DNA of 64,000 bases from JAWXTK01 sp044433645 (GTDB lineage Bacteria; Bacteroidota; Bacteroidia; Bacteroidales; Rikenellaceae), in assembly GCA_044433645.1 (NCBI GenBank), contig JAWXTK010000007.1, positions 18,468-82,467 of the forward strand. Reading direction: 5' to 3'. A program made the position numbers and the translations under genes. The notes beneath the pieces were generated by a model. It searched no databases, was not told where the DNA came from, and saw only the letters and a list, made by a program, of their open reading frames with translations. Of this stretch, positions 45,310 through 52,539 are shown one piece after another (within the stretch, counting starts at the first letter, position 1; each line of letters opens with the position of its first letter).

Positions 45310-45402
45310 CTATTTTTTCTTTTTGTGTCTATTTTTTCTAAGACGTTTTTTTCTTTTGTGGGTAGCCATTTTATGCCCTTTTCTTTTTTTTCCGCTTGGC
45401 AT
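45310..45402 (-). CDS. 30-residue basic COX24/AURKAIP1-like protein
   Basis: A tiny gene of 31 codons including stop. The product starts MPSGKKRKGHKMATHKRKKR and ends LRKNRHKKKK; about two thirds of the residues are Lys, Arg or His. This matches the short conserved Bacteroidota proteins annotated with an AURKAIP1/COX24 domain, related to mitochondrial small-subunit protein mS38, so a small ribosomal protein is the likely role. It lies 35 bases after hup and 88 before rng on the same strand. It is easily missed by gene finders because of its length. Confidence 0.8.
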   Translation of the reverse strand: MPSGKKRKGHKMATHKRKKRLRKNRHKKKK

Positions 45403-45437
45403 GACTTAAATTTTATTGGTTGTTAATATATTTTCTA

Positions 45438-45719
45438 TTATTTAGCACCTTTTACCTTAGCAGAAAAACTTTTTGAAGGTTTAAATGCTGGAATGTTGTG
45501 TGCAGGAATAGTAATAGTTGTGTTTTTAGAGATGTTACGAGCAACTTTTTCAGCACGCTCTTTGATAATAAAACTACCAAAACCTCTTAAATAAACATTA
45601 TTATTCTCGCTCATAGATGTTTTGATGCTTTCCATGAAAGCCTCTACGATTTGTTGAACTTGTACCTTTTCAACACCTGTGCTTTTAGCAATTTCGTTTA
45701 CGATATCAGCCTTTGTCAT
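45438..45719 (-). CDS. hup: HU-family DNA-binding protein (1)
   Basis: A 93-residue nucleoid protein that bends DNA as a dimer. The N-terminal helices (1-40, MTKADIVNEIAKSTGVEKVQ) and beta-arm region with FGSFIIKERAEKVARNI and PAHNIPAFKPSK follow the HU pattern. The -7 box is at 45770-45777. A second HU gene is at 62558-62830. Confidence 0.95.
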   Translation of the reverse strand: MTKADIVNEIAKSTGVEKVQVQQIVEAFMESIKTSMSENNNVYLRGFGSFIIKERAEKVARNISKNTTITIPAHNIPAFKPSKSFSAKVKGAK

Positions 45720-45769
45720 ATCTTTACAATATATTTAATTAATTAATTTTCTATCAACGCAATGGATTG

Positions 45770-45777
45770 CAAATATA
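45770..45777 (-). promoter_or_regulatory. -7 promoter box of hup
   Basis: TATATTTG on the minus strand, 50 bases upstream of the ATG. Confidence 0.5.
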
Positions 45778-45868
45778 CAACATAATTTTATATATCCCAT
45801 AACTTTTTAAAGAAAATTTCAATTTTTCTCTTTAAAAAAATTATTAAAAACACTTAACCCACAATTAG

Positions 45869-47107
45869 TTACCTATTTTTAGCAAAGATTTCAGCAACTA
45901 TTTTATCGCTTGCACCTAGATTCCCGGCAACAAAATTAGCCAAATCTTTTCTTTGATTTTTATAATTATCACTCTGAGTATCAACACTTTCAAACCATGA
46001 AATTAACTCATCGGCATTCGCCACAGAGCGTGCCACACCCAAATCTACCATAGCGCAGGCCTCAAAAAACTTGTGGTAATTAAGCCCAAAGGCCAAAGGC
46101 AAAGAAAAAGTAGCTGCCTCCAAAGTATTATGGATTCCAACACCAAAACCACCCCCTATATACGCCCATGAACCATATTTATAGACCTTAGAAAGCACTC
46201 CTATGGTGTCAATTATCATAACTTGAGCATCACTAAAGTCGGTTTGGCTTGTAGATAAAGTATAAAGACAACTTTCACCAGTAATTTTTTCCCTTAGCTT
46301 ATCTATTCGTTTAGAGTCTAGCTCGTGAGGTGCGATAATAAATTTAACATCCTTATTTTTCTCTATTAGATCCACCAAGATTTTTTCATCCTCGGCCCAG
46401 GTGCTCCCTGCAACAAGGCAAGAGGTTGAGCCAACAAATTTTTCTACAATATCTAACTTAATATCTAAGCTCGCAATTTTGTGCACCCTATCAAAGCGAG
46501 TATCGCCCGAGACTACAACATTCTCAACATTTATCTTCTTTAAAAGCTGCTTAGAATTCATGTTTTGCACGAAAATTTGACTAAACCTGTTCAATAACTT
46601 CCTGAATATCCCTCCATAAAATCTAAAGAAAATACTATTTTGTCTAAAAATCGCAGATACAACATATAATCGACAACCACCCTTATAAGCATAATTTAGA
46701 AGATTAATCCAGAACTCATACTTCACAAAAATAGCCACCTTAGGTTTAACTATACGCGCAAAGGCCTTAGCATTAGAGGGAGTATCAAGAGGAAGATAAC
46801 ACACATAATCTGCCTTATCATAATTCTTCCTAACTGTGTAGCCCGAGGGAGAGAAGAAAGTAAGCAAAACAAAATAATCTGCATACTGCTCTTTAATTTT
46901 TTCTATAACCTCGCGCCCCTGCTCAAACTCACCCAGCGATGCAGCATGAACCCAAGCCACAGGCTTAACATTACCCTTAAGAGCAGACTCAAGTTCACGT
47001 TTCCAATTTTTGCGACCCCTAACCCACAGCTTAGCCTTGGGGTTAAAAAGCGATGCTAAACGAAAAAGAAAACCTAGTAAAAATATACCTATATTATATA
47101 TAAACAT
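45869..47107 (-). CDS. waaA: 3-deoxy-D-manno-octulosonic acid (Kdo) transferase
   Basis: Adds Kdo to lipid A precursor at the inner membrane. The 412 residues have an N-terminal hydrophobic anchor (1-20), the glycosyltransferase-30 N-lobe (about 35-215) with WVHAASLGEFEQ (catalytic Glu in the SxGE motif) and the C-lobe (about 220-400) with APHELD and GGGFGVGIHNTLEAATF. It is normal in length. Leftward unit with yraN and purN, separated by 26 and 25 bases. Confidence 0.95.
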   Translation of the reverse strand: MFIYNIGIFLLGFLFRLASLFNPKAKLWVRGRKNWKRELESALKGNVKPVAWVHAASLGEFEQGREVIEKIKEQYADYFVLLTFFSPSGYTVRKNYDKADYVCYLPLDTPSNAKAFARIVKPKVAIFVKYEFWINLLNYAYKGGCRLYVVSAIFRQNSIFFRFYGGIFRKLLNRFSQIFVQNMNSKQLLKKINVENVVVSGDTRFDRVHKIASLDIKLDIVEKFVGSTSCLVAGSTWAEDEKILVDLIEKNKDVKFIIAPHELDSKRIDKLREKITGESCLYTLSTSQTDFSDAQVMIIDTIGVLSKVYKYGSWAYIGGGFGVGIHNTLEAATFSLPLAFGLNYHKFFEACAMVDLGVARSVANADELISWFESVDTQSDNYKNQRKDLANFVAGNLGASDKIVAEIFAKNR

Positions 47108-47133
47108 TTTTTGTGTTACAAATTATTAAAAAA

Positions 47134-47499
47134 CTACCACCCTGGGCTCATCACCTCGGGGATATATCTAAGTTCAACCTCTGAGCCGTCATACTCCACA
47201 GCGATTAAGTCAAATTGAAGTTCGTAATCAAAGTCGTTTTGTTTGAGATAAATCTTAGCGCCTTTAACTAGCGCATTGAATTTAGCTTTAGAAAAAGCGT
47301 CTTCGGGGCTTGTGAGTGAATCTTTTTTTCGGGTTTTCACCTCTACTATATGCAAAACTGAGTCCTTAAATGCAACTATGTCTAACTCATAACTGCCGGC
47401 TCTAAAATTCTTATCTAAGATATGAAACCCTTCCTTAAGCAAAAACTCTAGGGCCAACTCTTCGCCCCTACCACCTATTTTTTGAGTAGAAAATTTCAT
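47134..47499 (-). CDS. yraN: YraN/UPF0102-family nuclease-like protein
   Basis: A 121-residue restriction-endonuclease-fold protein. The signature GRGEELALEFLLKEGFHIL, then the catalytic-type residues in YELDIVAF and VEVKTRKK (D...ExK pattern), are present. Members lie near lpo/rnhB genes in many bacteria and are suspected Holliday-junction or repair nucleases; the activity is not settled. Confidence 0.88.
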   Translation of the reverse strand: MKFSTQKIGGRGEELALEFLLKEGFHILDKNFRAGSYELDIVAFKDSVLHIVEVKTRKKDSLTSPEDAFSKAKFNALVKGAKIYLKQNDFDYELQFDLIAVEYDGSEVELRYIPEVMSPGW

Positions 47500-47524
47500 C
47501 CCTATATATATTAAAGGTGTAAAG

Positions 47525-48094
47525 TTAAAACTTTTTTAGCTCCTGTGCAATTATTCTTGGGAAATGTTCATACTCCAAAGCATGCACTTTTGCTGCAACT
47601 TGTTCGTAGGTATCACTTGGTTCAACACTCACTGTAACTTGTTCGATAACCATTCCTGAGTCATAATTCTCATCAACTTTATGCACTGTAATTCCGGTTA
47701 GCGCATCTCCAGCCTCCACAACTGCCTTGTGCACTTTATCGCCAAAGAAACCCTTACCTCCATATTTAGGCAAGAGCGAAGGGTGGATATTTACGATTCT
47801 CTCTTTGTAGGCTGCAATAAAAAAACTAGGCAAAAGCCATAGGAAACCTGCAAGGACTATATAATCTATTTTGTTGTCTAAAAGTAGCTTTAACAAGCCT
47901 TTTTCGTCATTAAAAAACTCTCTTGTGAAGTCTTGGCACTCTACACCAAGGTTTTTGGCACGTTTTTTAACGTAAGCATCAGGGTTGTTTGTAAGGAAAA
48001 ACTTTACACAAACATCGCTTGAATCTTTGAAAAAATTGTATATATTTTCGGCATTACTCCCTGAGCCCGATGCCAGAATTGCTATGTTCTTCAT
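47525..48094 (-). CDS. purN: Phosphoribosylglycinamide formyltransferase 1
   Basis: Transfers formyl from 10-formyl-THF to GAR, third step of purine synthesis. I use the ATG at 48094 (189 residues, MKNIAILASGSGSN); a TTG two codons upstream is also in frame. Motifs: ASGSGSN (8-14), GFLWLLP, NIHPSLLPKYGG (catalytic Asn and His) and DENYDSG with the catalytic Asp. No other purine gene is adjacent. Confidence 0.94.
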   Translation of the reverse strand: MKNIAILASGSGSNAENIYNFFKDSSDVCVKFFLTNNPDAYVKKRAKNLGVECQDFTREFFNDEKGLLKLLLDNKIDYIVLAGFLWLLPSFFIAAYKERIVNIHPSLLPKYGGKGFFGDKVHKAVVEAGDALTGITVHKVDENYDSGMVIEQVTVSVEPSDTYEQVAAKVHALEYEHFPRIIAQELKKF

Positions 48095-48172
48095 TTTCAA
48101 TAGGTTAGAAATTTTTTTGCGATTTTTTTAATTAAAAGTCGTAATAAATGCCAAAATTAATAGAAATTTTCT

Positions 48173-48180
48173 TAGTTTTG
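48173..48180 (+). promoter_or_regulatory. -7 promoter box of acpP
   Basis: TAGTTTTG, predicting a leader of about 70 A/T-rich bases before the acpP ATG at 48257. Confidence 0.5.
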
Positions 48181-48256
48181 CACAAATTATTGAATAAAGA
48201 AAAATAATTTATAAAAAATAAAACATTATTTAATTGTTAAACTAAAAATTGAAATC

Positions 48257-48490
48257 ATGTCAGAAATTTCATCAAAAGTAACAGAAATCGTTGTTGATAA
48301 ATTAAGCGTTGACGCTGCAGAAGTAGTACCTACAGCTAGCTTTACAAATGACCTAGGTGCAGACTCACTAGACACAGTAGAACTTATCATGGAATTTGAA
48401 AAAGAATTTGAAATCTCTATTCCAGACGAAGACGCAGAAAAAATCACTACAGTTCAAGAAGCTATCGATTATATCGAGTCTAAAAAATAA
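48257..48490 (+). CDS. acpP: Acyl carrier protein
   Basis: A 77-residue acidic four-helix protein that carries acyl chains. The phosphopantetheine site is Ser37 in GADSLDTVELIMEFE, the canonical DSL motif. It is followed 54 bases later by fabF, the usual pairing. Rich in preferred codons, consistent with high expression. Confidence 0.97.
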   Translation: MSEISSKVTEIVVDKLSVDAAEVVPTASFTNDLGADSLDTVELIMEFEKEFEISIPDEDAEKITTVQEAIDYIESKK

Positions 48491-48544
48491 GAATTCCTAA
48501 TTTTTTTACCCCTTTCACGAATTTATTAACTAAAAATTTAATTT

Positions 48545-49798
48545 ATGACAACAAGAAGAGTAGTGGTGACAGGTATCGGAACCATTAACCCACTTGGAAA
48601 TAGTATAGAAGAATACTTCACCAATTTGGAAAACGGAGTTAGCGGTATAGGCCCTATTACACATTTTGATGCGTCAAATTTTAAAACTCAATTCGCAGGA
48701 GAGGTAAAAAACTTTAATGCTCTTGATTATTTTGACCGTAAGGAATTGCGCAAGCATGACCTTTACTCTCAATACGCTATGGTTGCTGCCGAACAAGCAG
48801 TTAAAGACTCAGCGCTTGATCTTGAAAAAATAGATCTTGAGATGGCCGGAGTTATCTGGGGTTCAGGAATTGGTGGATTGGAAACATTCTACACTGAAGT
48901 TAAAGGGTATGTAGAGGGTGGATTTATTCCTCGCTACAGCCCTTTCTTTATCCCTAAAATGATTGCTGATATCGCAGCAGGACATATTTCTATGAAATAT
49001 GGTTTTATGGGACCTAACTACACTACTGTATCTGCTTGTGCATCAGCTAATCACGCTATGATTGACGCTGTGACTAACATTCGTTTAGGCCGTGCAGACA
49101 TTATCTTAACAGGTGGCTCAGAAGCTGCTGTTAACCCTCCAGGAATCGGAGGTTTCAACTCTATGCAAGCTATCTCAACTCGCAACGACGATCCAACTAA
49201 AGCATCTCGTCCTTTTGACGTAGATCGTGATGGTTTTGTTCTAAGTGAAGGTGCTGGAGCTTTAGTATTAGAGGAAATGGAACACGCGTTGGCGCGTGGC
49301 GCAAAAATCTATGCCGAAGTTGTAGGTACAGGTATGAGCGCAGATGCTTACCACTTAACTGCGCCTCACCCAGAGGGTAAAGGTGCTAAAAAATCTATCA
49401 AAGATGCTCTTAGAGACGCTGGTATTGCTCCTGAGAAAATCGACTATATCAACACTCACGGCACATCTACTCCAGTGGGCGATATAGCTGAAATCAAAGG
49501 TATTCAATCCACTTTTGGCGAGCATGCTTACAATATGAACATTAGCTCAACTAAATCTATGACAGGTCACTTGCTAGGTGCTGCTGGAGCTGTTGAAGCA
49601 CTTGCTTGTATTATGGCAATAACTAAGGGAATTATTCCTCCAACTATCAATAACGAGAATCTAGATCCTCAAATTGATTCTAAACTTAATCTTACGCTTA
49701 ACGTAGCTCAAAAACGCGAAGTTAACTACGCACTAAGCAACACATTTGGTTTTGGAGGTCATAACTCAACTGTTATTTTCAAAAAATTTGAAGCATAA
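48545..49798 (+). CDS. fabF: 3-oxoacyl-[ACP] synthase II
   Basis: Elongating condensing enzyme of fatty acid synthesis. The 417 residues carry the Cys-His-His triad: Cys165 in TVSACASANHA, His305 in NTHGTSTPVGD and His342 in KSMTGHLLGAAGA, plus the terminal glycine-rich NTFGFGGHNS. It is second in the acpP-fabF-rnc-radC run. Confidence 0.97.
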   Translation: MTTRRVVVTGIGTINPLGNSIEEYFTNLENGVSGIGPITHFDASNFKTQFAGEVKNFNALDYFDRKELRKHDLYSQYAMVAAEQAVKDSALDLEKIDLEMAGVIWGSGIGGLETFYTEVKGYVEGGFIPRYSPFFIPKMIADIAAGHISMKYGFMGPNYTTVSACASANHAMIDAVTNIRLGRADIILTGGSEAAVNPPGIGGFNSMQAISTRNDDPTKASRPFDVDRDGFVLSEGAGALVLEEMEHALARGAKIYAEVVGTGMSADAYHLTAPHPEGKGAKKSIKDALRDAGIAPEKIDYINTHGTSTPVGDIAEIKGIQSTFGEHAYNMNISSTKSMTGHLLGAAGAVEALACIMAITKGIIPPTINNENLDPQIDSKLNLTLNVAQKREVNYALSNTFGFGGHNSTVIFKKFEA

Positions 49799-49821
49799 CA
49801 TACCTTAAACACTAATAAACC

Positions 49822-50598
49822 GTGCTTACTTTTATCTTTAAAAACGTAAAAAAACGCTTTTCAAAAGACAAGGTTTATTATCAAATGTTGGACAAAATTT
49901 TCGGAATTTATCCGAATAATATAGAACTCTATAAGCTGGCCTTGATTCATAGGTCAGCTTCTGTTTTTACTAGCGATGGTCTAGCTCTCAACAACGAGAG
50001 GCTGGAGTATCTGGGCGATGCTATCTTGCAGGCTATCACTACCGATTATCTTTTTATTGAATTCCCCGAGAGTGACGAAGGATTTATGACTCAACTGCGC
50101 TCTAAGATAGTGAGCCGCAGGTCTCTAAACAACCTTTGTTTAAGCCTAGGATTGGATAAATACCTAATTGCAGGGGCTGGGAATCAAAACAAAAACAAAC
50201 ACATCTATGGCGATATTGTAGAGGCTATGATAGGTGCTATCTACCTTGACAAGGGCTACAATTTCACTAATAGGCTCGTGATTAACTTCATCTTAAACGA
50301 CAAGCTCAACGTTTCGGACATGAAAGACACCGAGACAGACTACAAAAGTAGGCTGATAGAATGGTGTCAAAAAAACAAGCTTAGCATAGATTTCGACACC
50401 ACGCTTTACAGCACAGAGCAAACTGGCGAGCAAAAATTCATTGCCACAGTCAAAATCGACGGTATAGAGGTAGCCTATGGCGAGGGTTTATCTAAGAAAG
50501 AAGCGCAACAAAACGCAGCCTACAATGTTGCAACCACGCGCACGACAAGCGAGATAGACCACCTACTAGATAACCTAGACAAGCAAAGCGAGAATTAA
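49822..50598 (+). CDS. rnc: Ribonuclease III
   Basis: A double-strand-specific RNase that processes rRNA precursors. It starts at a GTG (258 residues). RNase III domain (about 20-165) with signature NERLEYLGDA (58-67) and metal-ligand GDIVEAMIGAIYLD; C-terminal dsRBD (about 175-245) with the GEGLSKKEAQQNAA helix. It lies 23 bases after fabF, as is usual in this phylum. Confidence 0.96.
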   Translation: MLTFIFKNVKKRFSKDKVYYQMLDKIFGIYPNNIELYKLALIHRSASVFTSDGLALNNERLEYLGDAILQAITTDYLFIEFPESDEGFMTQLRSKIVSRRSLNNLCLSLGLDKYLIAGAGNQNKNKHIYGDIVEAMIGAIYLDKGYNFTNRLVINFILNDKLNVSDMKDTETDYKSRLIEWCQKNKLSIDFDTTLYSTEQTGEQKFIATVKIDGIEVAYGEGLSKKEAQQNAAYNVATTRTTSEIDHLLDNLDKQSEN

Positions 50599-50604
50599 AA
50601 TATC

Positions 50605-51267
50605 ATGGCAAATTCTCAAAAAGATAAATTAGCAAGAGAGAAATTAGTAGCGCGAGGAGTGCAAACCCTAAGCGATAGCGAACTCTTGAGCCTAATTATC
50701 GAAGGTAAAGACTGCTCATGTACCCTAGCCGAGAAACTATTAGAGGCTTACGACAACAACCTAAATTCGCTCTCTAACGAGAGTCTAAAAAACTTAAGGC
50801 AACAACAAGGCCTAGGGATAAAAAATGCAGCAAATATATTAGCTGCCTTGGAGCTAGGTCGCAGAGTAGCTCAAAGCCAGAGCGAGCAGACTAATACCAT
50901 TACATCAAATCAGGACATATACAGTATCTTCCGTCCCCTACTCGCTCATTTGACTCACGAGGAGTTTTGGGTGCTTTATCTTAATGCATCAAACGGTATT
51001 CTTGACAAGGCTAAAATCAGTCAAGGAGGCGTCACTAGCATGATAGTTGACCACAAATTAATCATTAAGCGTGCAGTAGAGCTTCTAGCCTCTGGCCTAG
51101 TTATTGTGCACAATCACCCGTCGGGCAATCCAAAACCTAGCGAGGAAGATATAACATTAACCAGAAAATTAACACTTGGGGCATCACTTTTTGAGATTAA
51201 TGTGTTAGACCACATTATCATTACCCCGAGCGAGAACATAAGTTTTAAACAATTAGGAATTTTTTAA
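50605..51267 (+). CDS. radC: RadC-family JAMM protein
   Basis: A 220-residue protein of uncertain function despite the repair-protein name. N-terminal UPF0758/HhH-like region (about 1-95) has KLVARGVQTLSDSELL. The C-terminal JAMM domain has the metal-site pattern HNHPSGNPKPSEED (His169, His171, Asp182). It follows rnc by six bases. Confidence 0.94.
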   Translation: MANSQKDKLAREKLVARGVQTLSDSELLSLIIEGKDCSCTLAEKLLEAYDNNLNSLSNESLKNLRQQQGLGIKNAANILAALELGRRVAQSQSEQTNTITSNQDIYSIFRPLLAHLTHEEFWVLYLNASNGILDKAKISQGGVTSMIVDHKLIIKRAVELLASGLVIVHNHPSGNPKPSEEDITLTRKLTLGASLFEINVLDHIIITPSENISFKQLGIF

Positions 51268-51300
51268 TCATTTTGTTACACTAATTTGATAAAGATTATG

Positions 51301-51308
51301 TAACTTTG
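51301..51308 (+). promoter_or_regulatory. -7 promoter box of pfkA
   Basis: TAACTTTG, 29 bases before the pfkA ATG at 51338. Confidence 0.55.
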
Positions 51309-51337
51309 TCATTTTAAAGGACATAAATAAGTGTGAT

Positions 51338-52324
51338 ATGGTAAGCAAAAAAATTAAATGCGTAGGAGTACTTACTTCAGGAGGTGATGCTCCAGCAATG
51401 AACGCAGCAATCAGAGCTGTAACCAGAGCAGCTATCAATGCTGGTTTTGGCGTTAAAGGTATTATTAGAGGATACAAAGGTCTTGTCTCAGGCGAGATTA
51501 TAGATATGGAAACTCAAAATGTGAGTAACATCATTCAACAAGGTGGAACTATACTAAAGACTGCGCGTTGCAAGGAATTTAGAACAGAGGAAGGCCGTCA
51601 AATCGCTTATGAGACTATGCAAAGAGAAGGTATAGACTCTCTAGTTGTTATCGGAGGTGACGGTTCACTTACAGGGGCTAGAATCTTTGCTGAGGAATAT
51701 AATATTCCTATCGTAGGTATCCCAGGCACGATAGACAATGATTTGTATGGCACTGACGTAACGATAGGTTACGACACTGCGCTAAATACTATTATGCAAG
51801 CTGTGGATAAAATTCGTGATACAGCATCATCTCATGATAGACTTTTCTTTATTGAGGTTATGGGTCGCGAGGCAGGTTTCTTGGCTATCAATGGTGCTAT
51901 TGCTACGGGCGCTGAGGCAGCTATTGTTCCAGAGATTGCAACTGAGGTTGACCAACTTGCAGAACTAATCGAAAACGGCTTTAGAAAGACTAAAAACAGC
52001 AGTATTGTGCTTGTTACCGAGAGTGAGCTAACGGGAGGTGCAATAGGATTGGCTGAGCGTGTTAAGAAGGAGTACCCTATGTATGATGTTAGGGTTACTA
52101 TCTTGGGTCACATTCAGCGTGGTGGTTCACCTACGGCAAGTGACAGGATTATTGCATCACGTATGGGTGAGGCAGCTATCACAGCTCTTTTGGAAGGTCA
52201 AAGAAATGTTATGGTAGGCATACATAACGACGAGATTAAATATGTGCCATTTACCAAGGCCATTAGAAATACTAAGACTATAAATAGAGATCTGGTCAAC
52301 ACTGTTAAGGTGTTGTCGATTTAG
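51338..52324 (+). CDS. pfkA: ATP-dependent 6-phosphofructokinase
   Basis: Phosphorylates fructose 6-phosphate in glycolysis. The 328 residues include the ATP-site TSGGDAPAMNAAIRAV, GGDGS and catalytic GTIDND (with the Asp that acts as base), EVMGREAG for substrate, and ILGHIQRGGSPTASDR. GGDGS rather than GGDDS fits an ATP enzyme rather than a pyrophosphate one. A convergent terminator follows at 52482-52518. Confidence 0.96.
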   Translation: MVSKKIKCVGVLTSGGDAPAMNAAIRAVTRAAINAGFGVKGIIRGYKGLVSGEIIDMETQNVSNIIQQGGTILKTARCKEFRTEEGRQIAYETMQREGIDSLVVIGGDGSLTGARIFAEEYNIPIVGIPGTIDNDLYGTDVTIGYDTALNTIMQAVDKIRDTASSHDRLFFIEVMGREAGFLAINGAIATGAEAAIVPEIATEVDQLAELIENGFRKTKNSSIVLVTESELTGGAIGLAERVKKEYPMYDVRVTILGHIQRGGSPTASDRIIASRMGEAAITALLEGQRNVMVGIHNDEIKYVPFTKAIRNTKTINRDLVNTVKVLSI

Positions 52325-52352
52325 AAAAAAGCGTGCATTTTTCCTGTGAGGG

Positions 52353-52369
52353 CATCAGAGCGTAGCTCT
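52353..52369 (+). repeat. Small hairpin in the pfkA/glnN junction
   Basis: TCAGAGC-GTA-GCTCTGA, within a 215-base gap that otherwise holds only family-3 copy 3 and the terminator. The bases ATCAGAGCGT also occur in family-1 copies A and C, possibly by chance. Confidence 0.4.
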
Positions 52370-52456
52370 GACAGTAACCATGTAATTCTGCTAACCGACC
52401 CTTCAATGCCCTTCAAGACCCTAAAAACCCTCTAACAACAAAACCAAAATACATAA

Positions 52457-52477
52457 ACGTCGGTGGCACTAGAAACT
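52457..52477 (+). repeat. 21-nt convergent-junction repeat, family 3, copy 3
   Basis: ACGTCGGTGGCACTAGAAAC plus T; two differences from copy 1. As in copy 2, a terminator hairpin starts a few bases to its right. Confidence 0.75.
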
Positions 52478-52481
52478 AAAG

Positions 52482-52518
52482 AAATAAGGCCGAGAGAATT
52501 TTTCTCTCGGCCTTATTT
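52482..52518. terminator. Bidirectional terminator between pfkA and glnN
   Basis: AAATAAGGCCGAGAGAA (52482-52498) pairs perfectly with TTCTCTCGGCCTTATTT (52502-52518); A/T runs on both sides suit both strands. Confidence 0.85.
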
Positions 52519-52539
52519 CTTAACCTGGATTTAACCAAA

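Noticed and set aside
52348..52369. Degenerate fourth copy of repeat family 1 near pfkA
   Set aside because: Only ATCAGAGCGT is shared; end arms and inner stems are absent, so chance similarity is more likely.
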